From: JAKPUX01 sp964436305
Lineage (GTDB): Bacteria; Zhuqueibacterota; Zhuqueibacteria; Residuimicrobiales; Residuimicrobiaceae
Length of the DNA stretch: 64,000 nt
NCBI GenBank assembly: GCA_964436305.1
Contig: CAYTCI010000002.1
Span: forward strand, 100,334-164,333
Direction of reading: 5' to 3'
The first letter of the stretch is position 1; each line of letters opens with the position of its first letter. The translations under genes and the position numbers were made by a program. Of the stretch, positions 41,192-51,201 are shown piece after piece. Under the pieces are notes generated by a model. The model had not been told where the DNA came from, made no database searches, and was given only the letters and a program-made list of their open reading frames with translations.

Positions 41192-41282
41192 GACCCGGCG
41201 GGCCACAGCTCTGGCGCCGACCCGGCGGGCCACAGCTCTGGCGCCGACCCGGCGGGCCACAACTCTGGCGCCGACCCGGCGG
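41192..41282. repeat. Tandem repeat, 27-base unit, three copies plus a partial fourth
   Basis: Copies start at 41192, 41219 and 41246; the third differs by one base. A further 10 bases of a fourth copy follow. The unit begins GACCCGGC, which is also the 3' arm of the hairpin at 41162-41173. It fills most of the 294-base gap between rpmB and the mutarotase gene; no coding role is likely. Confidence 0.85.
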
Positions 41283-41335
41283 CTTTTCGGACGCGGCGCT
41301 GCAGGCCGCGTTCTGCGGAGATGCGGGGAGGCCGC

Positions 41336-42197
41336 TCAGTGGAGAATTGCGAACTCCGTCGCCAGAGTGTGGCTGGCGCCCGGTGCCAGGGTGCGCCCAT
41401 CCTGACGCACATTGCCGGCCTCGACGCAGACCATCTGCTGGTATTCCTCGGAACCGAGGTCGGCGATACTGCGGCTGCGCTCGCTCCAGGGATTCCAGAT
41501 CACCGTCGAGCGGCTGCCCTCTTTCCTGACCACGATCTGGCGTTCCAGCAGGGGATCATGGATCAGACAGGGGCTGGCGGTATCGAGGTAGATGCGGTTG
41601 ATTTCGCGGTCGACCCGCAGCTGGCCGCGCTGCAGGGTATGAAGCTCCTGCAGCAGGGTGTCAATATAAAAGGTGTCATCCAGCCCGGTGATGAGACTTT
41701 CATCGGCTTGGCCGAGGCGGAAGTAGGAATGCAGGGCGGAGGTCGTCGCCAGCGGCGCCTCCCCGGGGTTTTCCATGGTCAGCGCTATGCGCAGATGGCT
41801 GCCGACATCGATCTGCAGCGAAAGGCGGAAAGGGTGCGGCCAGAGCGTCAGAGTTTCGGGGGACTCGCTCAGTTCCAGCTCGAGGCGGCTGGCGCCCGAG
41901 GGCAGGGCTGCGGAGTTGGCCAGGCGCCAGACCATCAACCGGGCGAAGCCATGCATCGGTTTGGCCGGATCGGTGGGATGCGGTCCGAACCAGGGCCAGC
42001 ACAGCGGAACGCCGCCGCGGATGGGCTGGCCGGGGGTGAAGTGGCTTTTTTCGCTGAGGAAGAGAACCTCCTCTTCCCCGCGCGGGATCCAGGAGAGGAC
42101 CTGGCCGCCGTAGAGACTGATCAGGGCTCTGGCCTGGGGGTTGTCAACCTCGATCATCGGCAGGCCCCCTTTGCCGCTGATCGGGCGCAGGGTGGAA

Positions 42198-42214
<17 letters not shown>
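41336..42214 (-). CDS. D-hexose-6-phosphate mutarotase family protein (YeaD-like, aldose 1-epimerase fold)
   Basis: 292 residues. The GGQVLSWIP, IRGGVPLCWPWFGPH (near 80), HGFARLMVW and C-terminal VCVEAGNV motifs match the YeaD/glucose-6-phosphate 1-epimerase group. HSYFRLG carries the catalytic histidine region and the final glutamate is in CVEAGN. GGAGGAG six bases before the ATG fixes the start, 17 bases inside the preceding decarboxylase gene. Catalyses interconversion of hexose-phosphate anomers; precise substrate inferred. Confidence 0.9.
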
Positions 42215-43676
<1,462 letters not shown>

Positions 43677-43705
43677 AAAACCTCGGGTGAGGATGGTAGT
43701 GGCGG

Positions 43706-44248
43706 CTATTTGAGGTAGCGTTCCGGGATGCGGTTGCGGTCGTTCTCGAAATCATAGACCAGCTGGCTGATATACCAACGCTCATTACGCCGGACCAGTT
43801 GCCAGCTGTTGATACCGCGGCCGGTCACCGGGCCGGTCGCCGATCCCGTGCGGATCTCGAAGCTACTCCAGATCTGGGCGACATTGCCGAAGCGCTGGAT
43901 GGTCGAGGCGATCTCACGTTCGTAAAAGCCCCGCGATTTGTAGTATTCGGAGACCATCTCGATAAATTTATCCAGGGTCAGATTCACCCAGCGGCTCTTG
44001 CCACCATAGTCGGCTGAGGAGAGGATGATGCGGGCACCGTCCAGCCAGAGCGTGCGCATCCGGTCCCAATCCCGCTCGCGGTCCTCCGGTCCGGAGATAC
44101 ACTCGTAGACCGCGCGCACCACCGCATCCGGCGAAACAACATCGGCCTGCTTCGACCGGGCTTGATCGTTCTTTTCCGCCAGCAGCGGATGGGGCCTGGC
44201 GGCCAGCAACAGCACCACCAGTGATCCGGCTTTTAACCAACCCTTCAT
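43706..44248 (-). CDS. Exported NTF2-like (SnoaL-fold) protein
   Basis: 180 residues. A signal peptide covers about 1-24. The rest has the NTF2-like pattern: AVVRAVYECISGPEDRERDWDRMRTLW, a central FIEMVSEYY helix and WSSFEIR...GRGINSWQLVRRNERWYISQLVYD at the end. The fold is often used as a small-molecule pocket; no catalytic residues can be assigned. AGAGGAA precedes the ATG. Upstream of the decarboxylase in the same direction. Confidence 0.75.
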   Translation of the reverse strand: MKGWLKAGSLVVLLLAARPHPLLAEKNDQARSKQADVVSPDAVVRAVYECISGPEDRERDWDRMRTLWLDGARIILSSADYGGKSRWVNLTLDKFIEMVSEYYKSRGFYEREIASTIQRFGNVAQIWSSFEIRTGSATGPVTGRGINSWQLVRRNERWYISQLVYDFENDRNRIPERYLK

Positions 44249-44293
44249 TGCGATTCCTCTTGCAGCAGGAGGGATATCCCGCGCCGCTGCCTG

Positions 44294-45127
44294 CTATTGC
44301 GGTTTTTGATAGACACGGACATAGTCGACGACCATCTGCTGCGGAAAGATGGTATCGTCGATGCCCTGGGCGCCGCCCCAGCTGCCGCCGACGGCGATGT
44401 TGAGGATCAGGTAGAACGACTTGTCGAAGGGCCAGTATTCCCAGCCCTTGCCTTCATTGGCGGCCGTGAAGTAGAGGGTGGTATCGACCCACGCCTTGAT
44501 CTGGCTTTCGTCCCATTCGAGGATGTAGGTATGAAATTTGGCAGCGACATCGCAGACGGGGAGGGTTGCTGTCTTTTGGGTGTTGATCTTGTGGTTGTAC
44601 TTGAGCGAATGGATGGAGGCATGGATGGTGCCCATATCGTACCCCACGTGCTCCATGATATCGATCTCGCCGTTGTCCGGCCAGCCGCCGCTGCCATAGG
44701 TCGAGACGGTCGGCATCATCCAGATGGCCGGCCAGGTGCCGCGCCCCGCCGGCAGCTTGGCGCGGATCTCGAAGCGGCCATAGGTCCAGTCCCCCTTGCC
44801 CTGGCTGACCAGGCGGGCCGAGGTATAGGTGTGTCCCTCGAAATTGTCCTTGCGCGCCTCGATGATCAGCATGCCGTTCTCGACGCGGCAGTTTTCCGGC
44901 CGGTCGGCATAGTAGTACTGCTTTTCATCGTTGCCCCAGCCGCTGCCGCCGGTCTGGTAGCCCCAGCGCGCCGTGCTGGGCAGGCCGTTGGTGGTGAAAT
45001 CATCGGACCAGACCAACTGCCAGCCCTCCGGCTTGTCCACCGGCTTTTTATCCGCCGAGACCGAATCCTTGTCGCATGCCCCGAGCCCGAAGACCAGCAA
45101 CAGGCCGACCAACCGAAAACTCTTCAT
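44294..45127 (-). CDS. GH16 family endo-beta-glucanase, lipoprotein
   Basis: 277 residues. AAGGAG seven bases before the ATG of MKSFRLV fixes the start. The signal ends in a lipobox (VFGLGAC), so the enzyme is membrane-anchored. The GH16 catalytic stretch GEIDIMEHVG contains nucleophile E154 and acid/base E159. WSDDF at the start and MVVDYVRVYQ at the end are family hallmarks. The beta-bulge motif (EIDIME) suggests laminarinase-like action on beta-1,3-glucans. Confidence 0.92.
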   Translation of the reverse strand: MKSFRLVGLLLVFGLGACDKDSVSADKKPVDKPEGWQLVWSDDFTTNGLPSTARWGYQTGGSGWGNDEKQYYYADRPENCRVENGMLIIEARKDNFEGHTYTSARLVSQGKGDWTYGRFEIRAKLPAGRGTWPAIWMMPTVSTYGSGGWPDNGEIDIMEHVGYDMGTIHASIHSLKYNHKINTQKTATLPVCDVAAKFHTYILEWDESQIKAWVDTTLYFTAANEGKGWEYWPFDKSFYLILNIAVGGSWGGAQGIDDTIFPQQMVVDYVRVYQKPQ

Positions 45128-45193
45128 CTGTTTCTCCTTGAATAACATCCGGATAAAGCTAAGGAAATCTCCCCATATTCGCAACCCCTAAAT

Positions 45194-46060
45194 TCAGCCG
45201 CGCAGCAGCTCCAGCAGGCGGGTGATGGTGCGTGGTGCCGAGCCTTCGTAGTGATTATTGATATTGACGTAAAGCTCCACCCCGGCGTCGAGGATATCAC
45301 GGATCATGTCGGCGATTGCCGGCAGCTCCTGCTCCTTTGACCACAACACCTGGTCCCAGGAGCCCCCGGCCTCCTTTTCGATGCCCTGGCGGTCGGTGCC
45401 CATCAGCCGCAGCGCCAGGACCGGGTGGCGCAGGATCAGGGCCCGGTGCTTCCGATAGACCTCGGTCACCGGTGGCATCCAGTACCCCTGCAGCAGGACC
45501 GGACAAATCCCGGCGGCGAACAGGAACTCAAAGAAAGATGCATTCAGCCAGGCGCCGTTGCGAATCTCCAGACCCAGGGCCGGTTCAGCGGGCAGGGCGG
45601 CGCGGAAGAGCCGGACTTGCTCCTGAAAGTCCTGCTGGGAGGCCATTTTTTGCCGGTTGAGATATTCGAACTGAAAAAAGAGCAGGCCGATGCGCTCCTG
45701 CAGCGGCGCAAGACACTGGTAAAAATCGCGCATCACCACCGGCGAGAGAAAGTGGGGATTGGCAGCTGCCGGAGCGTCTCCTTCTCCCTTGTAGGGATGG
45801 GTGAGGGTGACACTGTTGGGCACCTTGATGGTGAAACGAAAGTTCTCCGGCACGGCACGGGCGTAACTCTCGACATCGGCGGCCTTTGGCAGCTGCACCT
45901 TGCCGCCCTCGAAGAGCGACCAGAACCACTGATCGACCTCGACGGTGGCATATTTTAGGGCATATTCCCGCAAATAGTCGATGCCCGTGGGGGCTGAATA
46001 GACCAGACCCGCCCACGAGGGGTATTTCCAGCTGCATGTGCCGATACGCAGTTTTTCCAT
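45194..46060 (-). CDS. DUF72 family protein (TIM-barrel)
   Basis: 288 residues. IGTCSWKYPSWAGLVYS at the N-terminus, ATVEVDQWFWS near 45, FRFTIKVPNSVTLTH near 83 and YVNINNHYEGSAPRT near the C-terminus are characteristic of DUF72 (YecE-like). AGGAGG four bases before the ATG of MEKLRIG fixes the start. The family adopts a TIM barrel; its reaction is not established to my knowledge. Eight bases after the pseudouridine synthase gene, so co-transcribed. Confidence 0.9.
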   Translation of the reverse strand: MEKLRIGTCSWKYPSWAGLVYSAPTGIDYLREYALKYATVEVDQWFWSLFEGGKVQLPKAADVESYARAVPENFRFTIKVPNSVTLTHPYKGEGDAPAAANPHFLSPVVMRDFYQCLAPLQERIGLLFFQFEYLNRQKMASQQDFQEQVRLFRAALPAEPALGLEIRNGAWLNASFFEFLFAAGICPVLLQGYWMPPVTEVYRKHRALILRHPVLALRLMGTDRQGIEKEAGGSWDQVLWSKEQELPAIADMIRDILDAGVELYVNINNHYEGSAPRTITRLLELLRG

Positions 46061-46068
46061 GGCACCTC

Positions 46069-46734
46069 CTAGGAAAGGGGACACTCCGGCTGGAGCGGGA
46101 TCAGACCGTCGAGCACCGCGGTGAAGGAGGGAGGTGGGGGAGCGGAAAATTCCAGGGGCGTTCCGGCTGCGGTGGTGAAGGCCAGACTTTCGGCATGGAG
46201 CATCAGGCGTGGCCAGGCTGCACCGGCGGCGTCGCCGTAGCGCGGATCGCCGGCGATGGGGTGACCGATGCTGTAAAAATGGACGCGCAGCTGATGCCGC
46301 CGCCCGGTATGGGGATAAGCCTGCACCAGGGTGGAGCCGGTGAAGCGCTGGCGGACGCGATACTCGGTGAGGGAGGGCTTGCCCTGCGCCGGATCGATCC
46401 CCATCCGTCCCGAGCCGTAGGCCCGGATGGCACCATCGATTCGCCCCTGGTCGCCGGCGATCCGGCCCAGGGCGAGCAAAAGATAGCGCTTCGCCACCGT
46501 ACGGCCGGCAAAACAGGCGTTGAGATAATGGTGCGCCGCGGCGTGACGGGCGAAAAGGATCAATCCGCTCACCTCCTTGTCCAGGCGGTGAACGATGAAG
46601 AGCTTCTGGCCCAGGGCGGCTTCCACCTGATACAGCAGACAGGCTGACGCCGGATTGCGTTCCGGGATCGAGGCCAGCCCCGGGGGTTTGTCGAAGACGG
46701 CGATGTCGTTATCGAGGTAGAGGGGAACCATCAT
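46069..46734 (-). CDS. RluA-family RNA pseudouridine synthase
   Basis: 221 residues. LYLDNDIAVFDKPPGLAS opens, the catalytic aspartate lies in VHRLDKEVSGL (D52 region), and YPHTGRRHQLRVHFYSIGHPIAGDPRYG is the usual C-terminal substrate motif. No S4 domain precedes it, so it is a short RluA-type enzyme that modifies rRNA or tRNA uridines. Two adjacent ATG codons are possible starts. Followed closely by the DUF72 gene. Confidence 0.93.
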   Translation of the reverse strand: MMVPLYLDNDIAVFDKPPGLASIPERNPASACLLYQVEAALGQKLFIVHRLDKEVSGLILFARHAAAHHYLNACFAGRTVAKRYLLLALGRIAGDQGRIDGAIRAYGSGRMGIDPAQGKPSLTEYRVRQRFTGSTLVQAYPHTGRRHQLRVHFYSIGHPIAGDPRYGDAAGAAWPRLMLHAESLAFTTAAGTPLEFSAPPPPSFTAVLDGLIPLQPECPLS

Positions 46735-46792
46735 GCTTCTCTGCCGGATGCTGCCGCGTTCTGTGCGAACGCAGCAGCAGACCGGACGGTTT

Positions 46793-48472
46793 TCAACCCT
46801 GAGTCGCCCGCTCGAGGCGTTTCATGACCGAAAAAATAAAGGCGGCTGACAGCAGACAGCAGATCACCAGAATCGTCCAGAGGCTCCAGAGGGGCACCTT
46901 CATCCAGAGAAAGCCGATGACCGAAAGCAGGTAGTTGCCGAGGGCGGTGGCAGCGAACCAGCCTCCCTGCATGACGCCCTTGTATTTGGGCGGCGCCACC
47001 CGGGCGACGAAGGAGATGCCCATCGGGCTGAGGAAGAGTTCGGCGATCGTCAGGGTCAGGTAGGTGCTGATCAGCCAATAGGGAGAGACCAGCATGGCCG
47101 AGGGCGCGACCTGCCCGCCGAGCTCTTTGGGGCTGGGAAGACCCAGCGAACCGAGGACGAGGATAAGAAATCCCGCGGCGGTGATCAGCATGCCGATGCC
47201 GATCTTGCGCGGCGCGGAGGGCTCTTTGCCTCGGGCGTTGAGCCAGCTGAAGAGGCCCACCACCACCGGCGTGAGCGCGACGATGAAAAAGGGATTAAAG
47301 TGCTGGAATTTCTGCGGCGTGAAGGGATTAACCGCAGCGTAACTTTGAAACCGGAGCGTGGCGATGACCAGGAAGAGGAACGCGGCTGCCGCCCCGATGA
47401 TACGCTGTTTGGACGTGGCATTCCGGCGGATGGCATAATAGAGGCCGAGGGCTGCGAAAAAGACCGGCAGCAGCCCGAAAAGATCGAACCAGAGGTTGGT
47501 GAACTGACTGACGCCGGGCTGGGTGTAATCACGGGCGAAATAGGTCATGGTCACGCCGTTCTGGTGAAAGGACATCCAGAAAAAGATAACCACGAAGTAG
47601 ACCAGGCCCAGGGCGATGAGACGCTCGCGCGTCTGCTGCGGGGTGAGGGTCTCGACGTGTGCCGGCTGTGTCTTTTTGTCCGTGCTGCCGACCATATAAT
47701 CCGCCTCGCGGTAATGCCGGCGGAAGATCCAGAAGATGAGCATCGAGATGATCAGGCTGATGCAGGCGATACTGAAGGCGTAATGATAGGACTGGCTCAG
47801 CTGGTTGATATAGGATTGGGAAAAATTACCGAGGGTTGACAGGGTCACCCCGGGGTCCTGTGCCCGGGCAATCGCCAGGTAGGCGCCGGGATCCTTGAGC
47901 TCGCCGTTGAGGAACTGGTTGGCCAGGGCGGGGATATGGGCATCGTAGTGAAAGGATTTCTTGGCCAGGATCCAGTTGCTGATCATCTCGGCCGCGGTCG
48001 GGGCAAGCATGGCGCCGATGTTGATGCCCATGTAAAAGATGCTGAAGGCGCGGTCGCGATTGGCGGCATATTCGGGCGGCTCGTACATCTTGCCCACCAG
48101 GGCCTGCAGATTGCCCTTGAAAAGCCCGGTGCCCAGGGCAATGACCGCCAGGGCGCCGACCACGAGGCTGAAGCCCTGATTCATCGGGGTCGGCGTGGCA
48201 AGCATCAGGTAGCCGATGAACATGACGACCATCCCGATGCTGATGGTCTTGCTGAAGCCCAGCACCCGGTCAGCGATAATACCGCCCAGCAGGGGAAAAA
48301 AGTAGACAAAGAACATAAAGATGCCGTACACCTGGCTGGCCGCGGCGGCATTCATGCCGTACTTGGCTTGCAGAAAGAGGATGAAAATGGCCACCATGGT
48401 GTAAAAGCCGAATCGCTCCCCCATATTGGCAAAGAATGCGACCAGCAATCCCTTGGGGTGTCCTTTGAGCAT
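46793..48472 (-). CDS. POT/PTR2 family proton-dependent peptide transporter
   Basis: 559 residues with about 14 membrane helices, major facilitator fold. The N-terminal helix reads FFANMGERFGFYTM: the ER pair of the POT ExxER motif is kept, but the first glutamate is asparagine. GTGLFKGNLQALVGKMY and FSIFYMGINIGAMLAP are PTR2 signatures. It imports di- or tripeptides with protons. A 20-base palindrome lies in its upstream region (48569-48588). Confidence 0.92.
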   Translation of the reverse strand: MLKGHPKGLLVAFFANMGERFGFYTMVAIFILFLQAKYGMNAAAASQVYGIFMFFVYFFPLLGGIIADRVLGFSKTISIGMVVMFIGYLMLATPTPMNQGFSLVVGALAVIALGTGLFKGNLQALVGKMYEPPEYAANRDRAFSIFYMGINIGAMLAPTAAEMISNWILAKKSFHYDAHIPALANQFLNGELKDPGAYLAIARAQDPGVTLSTLGNFSQSYINQLSQSYHYAFSIACISLIISMLIFWIFRRHYREADYMVGSTDKKTQPAHVETLTPQQTRERLIALGLVYFVVIFFWMSFHQNGVTMTYFARDYTQPGVSQFTNLWFDLFGLLPVFFAALGLYYAIRRNATSKQRIIGAAAAFLFLVIATLRFQSYAAVNPFTPQKFQHFNPFFIVALTPVVVGLFSWLNARGKEPSAPRKIGIGMLITAAGFLILVLGSLGLPSPKELGGQVAPSAMLVSPYWLISTYLTLTIAELFLSPMGISFVARVAPPKYKGVMQGGWFAATALGNYLLSVIGFLWMKVPLWSLWTILVICCLLSAAFIFSVMKRLERATQG

Positions 48473-48568
48473 GACGAGGTCCTTTCAGTTGTCGTTCGCT
48501 TTGCTCCTGAGCGCGTATCCTTCCGCTATCCGCCCCTCCGAGCCGCCGACCACCATAAAAAAGTACCT

Positions 48569-48588
48569 GCAAAATAAGCTCATTTTGC
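48569..48588. promoter_or_regulatory. Inverted repeat upstream of the peptide transporter
   Basis: GCAAAAT and ATTTTGC arms (48569-48575 and 48582-48588) around AAGCTC; 18 of 20 positions are symmetric. Lies about 100 bases before the transporter ATG and about 20 bases after the copA stop. Operator or hairpin; not decidable. Confidence 0.35.
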
Positions 48589-48607
48589 CAAAAAAGCTAG
48601 CGATTTT

Positions 48608-50911
48608 TCACGATACCCCCGGCCGGGGTGCGCTGCTGCCGGGCGCCAGACGTTTCAGCCGCAGCGAATTGGTGAGGACCGAGACCGAGCTGAAGGACAT
48701 GGCCAGAGCGGCCAGCATGGGGTTGAGGAGTCCGAGGGCTGCCAGAGGGATGCCGAGAATATTGTAGAAAAAGGCCCAGAAGAGGTTCTGCCGAATCGTC
48801 CGCATCGTGCGCCGGGAGAGGTCGATCGCTTCAACCACCCGGGTGAGATCGCCCTGCACCAGGGTGATGGCGGCCGTTTCGATGGCGACATCGGTGCCGC
48901 TGCCGAGGGCGATCCCGACGTCCGCCTGCGCCAGCGCCGGGGCGTCATTGACGCCGTCCCCGACCATGGCGACCAGATGGCCGGCCTGCTGTTCCTGCTG
49001 AACCACGGTCGCTTTGGCCTCGGGGCGGACCTCCGCCATAAAGTGGTCCACACCGGCCTCCTGTGCGATCGCAGCGGCGGCTGCGGGATGGTCGCCGGTG
49101 AGCATGACCACCCGGATCCCGCGCTGCTGCAAGGCGCGGATCGCACCGGCCGACTCGGGCCGGATGACATCGGCTGCCGCGATCACACCGGCCACCTCGC
49201 CATCGACGGCCACAAAGAGCTGGCTCTGGCCTGCCGCGGCCAGCGCCTGCGCCGGCTCGATCCATGCTCCGATCTCGATGCCGTTCTGTTCCATAAAGGC
49301 CTGCTGCCCTATCTGCACCTGCCGGCCTTCGATGCGGCCGCTTACCCCGGAACCGGTCGTGCTGGTGAAGGCCTCACAGGCCGGCGGCATGATACCCCGC
49401 TGGCGGGCGGCGGCGACTATTGCCGTGGCAAAAGGATGGGAGGCGAGCTGTTCCACGCCGGCCGCCAGCCGCAGCAGCTCGTTCTCTCTGCCATCGGCCG
49501 TGCGGACCGCCGTAACCCGCGGCTCCCCGCGCGTGATGGTGCCGGTCTTGTCCAGCAGAATGGTATCGACCCGGTGGGCGATCTCGAGACTCTCCCCGTT
49601 TTTGATAAGAATGCCGCGCCGCGCCCCGGTGCCGGTGCCCACCATGATCGCGGCCGGGGTTGCCAGCCCGAGGGCACAGGGGCAGGCGATGATCAGCACC
49701 GCGACAAAGGGGAGCAGCGCCTCGCCGAGGGTCGCCCCGCCGATCACCAGCCAGCCGGCCAGGGTCAACAGGGCGATGAGAGCGACGGCCGGGACAAAGA
49801 TGGCGGCAATGCGGTCGGCCAGCCGCTGGATCGGCGCCTTGGAACCCTGGGCCTCCTCCACCATGCGGATGATCCGGGCCAGCACCGAGCCGCTGCCCAC
49901 GGCGGTGACCGTGAACTCAAAGGCCCCGCTGGTGTTGAGGGTGCCGCCGGTCACCCGGTCGCCCGCCACCTTGTCGACCGGCACGCTCTCACCGGTGATC
50001 ATCGCCTCATCGACAGCGGAGGCGCCGGAATCGATGCGGCCGTCTGCGGGGATGGTCTCGCCCGGGCGGACCAGCACCTGGTCGCCAGGCTGCAGGGCGC
50101 TTACGGCGACCTCCTCGATCCGCTCCCCGCGGCGGACGTGGGCGCTCTTCGGCTGCAATTCGAGCAGCCGTGTGATCGCCGCGCCGGTTTGCTTTTTGGC
50201 ACGATACTCCAGCCAGCGCCCGAGCAGAATGAGGGTGATGATCACGGCCGCCGAATCGAAGTAAACCGCGGCCGCTTGCTCCGCTTCCCCGAACAGCTGC
50301 GGAAAGAGAACCGTGAGCGTGCTAAAGCCGTAGGCCGCGCCGGTGCCGATGGCCACCAGGCTGTTCATGTCCGCCGTGAGGTGCCGCAAGTTGCGCCAGA
50401 AGATCCGGAAGAAGCGGGCGCCGGGGATGAACATCACCGGTGTGGTCAGCAGCAAGAGGATCTTGCCGGTCGTCTCCATAGTGAAGGGCCACAGGCGATG
50501 GAAGAAGGGGAGGGCCATTCCCATGCTGATGAAAAAGACCGGCAGGGAGAAGAACAGCGCGGTGCGCAGGTCGCGGCGCAGGCTCTCGCCCGCCGCGTCC
50601 CTGGCGTCGATGGCGGGCATGGCTGCCGCTTGTGCGGCCGGCGGCGCGGGCAGGGCGAGCTGGTACCCGGCGGCAGAGACCGCCTCGGCGACCGCCTCCA
50701 GCCGCACGGCGGGGTCGGTGATGGTGAACGAGGCCTTTTCGGTGGCCAGATTGACCGCAACCCCGGTCAGACCGGGGATTCGCTGCAGGCTCTTTTCAAC
50801 CCGCGCCACGCAGCTGGCGCAGGTCATCCCGCTGACGGGCAGGGACCAGCTTCTGCCCTCCGAATGGCCCGGATCGCCGGGAGGGGTGATTTTGGCGGCG
50901 GGATCAGACAA
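48608..50911 (-). CDS. copA: Copper-exporting P1B-type ATPase CopA
   Basis: 767 residues from a TTG that overlaps the copZ stop by eight bases; the longer frame is copZ in another reading. One N-terminal heavy-metal domain (GMTCASC near 30), then eight membrane helices with the CPC of IIACPCALGLATPA, phosphorylation motif DKTGT, the SHPFA nucleotide-domain motif, MLTGDHP and GDGVNDAPAL. The YN in FFYNILG and the MxxSS in ALAMSFSSVS of the last helices define the Cu(I) class. It pumps Cu(I) out of the cytoplasm, probably supplied by the CopZ-like chaperone encoded just before it. Confidence 0.95.
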   Translation of the reverse strand: MSDPAAKITPPGDPGHSEGRSWSLPVSGMTCASCVARVEKSLQRIPGLTGVAVNLATEKASFTITDPAVRLEAVAEAVSAAGYQLALPAPPAAQAAAMPAIDARDAAGESLRRDLRTALFFSLPVFFISMGMALPFFHRLWPFTMETTGKILLLLTTPVMFIPGARFFRIFWRNLRHLTADMNSLVAIGTGAAYGFSTLTVLFPQLFGEAEQAAAVYFDSAAVIITLILLGRWLEYRAKKQTGAAITRLLELQPKSAHVRRGERIEEVAVSALQPGDQVLVRPGETIPADGRIDSGASAVDEAMITGESVPVDKVAGDRVTGGTLNTSGAFEFTVTAVGSGSVLARIIRMVEEAQGSKAPIQRLADRIAAIFVPAVALIALLTLAGWLVIGGATLGEALLPFVAVLIIACPCALGLATPAAIMVGTGTGARRGILIKNGESLEIAHRVDTILLDKTGTITRGEPRVTAVRTADGRENELLRLAAGVEQLASHPFATAIVAAARQRGIMPPACEAFTSTTGSGVSGRIEGRQVQIGQQAFMEQNGIEIGAWIEPAQALAAAGQSQLFVAVDGEVAGVIAAADVIRPESAGAIRALQQRGIRVVMLTGDHPAAAAAIAQEAGVDHFMAEVRPEAKATVVQQEQQAGHLVAMVGDGVNDAPALAQADVGIALGSGTDVAIETAAITLVQGDLTRVVEAIDLSRRTMRTIRQNLFWAFFYNILGIPLAALGLLNPMLAALAMSFSSVSVLTNSLRLKRLAPGSSAPRPGVS

Positions 50912-51101
50912 CCTGATAACCCGCCTCTGCAATGGCCGCCACGATTTGCACGCGACTGATCTTGGTGTCGTCATAGCGCACATGGGCACTGCCGACGGCG
51001 ACCTCAAGAACCGTAAGGCCGAGAGTTTCCAGCGTGGTTTTAACCGCCGCGACACAGTGCCGGCAGGACATGCCGGAGATGGTGAAGTGTTCTTCTTTCA
51101 T
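50904..51101 (-). CDS. copZ: Copper chaperone CopZ-like (HMA domain)
   Basis: 65 residues, a single ferredoxin-like HMA domain with the metal site GMSCRHC near residue 10-16. GAGGAAA before the ATG. Too short for much else; the C-terminal IAEAGYQVV completes the fold. It should carry Cu(I) to CopA, with which it overlaps and is translationally coupled. Confidence 0.92.
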   Translation of the reverse strand: MKEEHFTISGMSCRHCVAAVKTTLETLGLTVLEVAVGSAHVRYDDTKISRVQIVAAIAEAGYQVV

Positions 51102-51135
51102 TGAATTTCCTCGCTTGAAAGGTGCTGCAATAAAA

Positions 51136-51172
51136 ACGCCGCATTCTGTTAGAGTATAACAAAATGCGGCGT
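51136..51172 (-). terminator. Terminator after sppA
   Basis: A long hairpin: 10-bp outer stem (51136-51145 with 51163-51172), one mismatch, 5-bp inner stem and a 5-base loop. On the minus strand it is followed directly by a run of T, so it should end the plsC-sppA transcript before copZ. Confidence 0.75.
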
Positions 51173-51201
51173 GAATTATTTCGCCTGGGGCTGCGGCGCC
51201 G

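Noticed and set aside
41192..41282. CRISPR array
   Set aside because: The 27-base units are directly adjacent with no spacers, and there are no cas genes.
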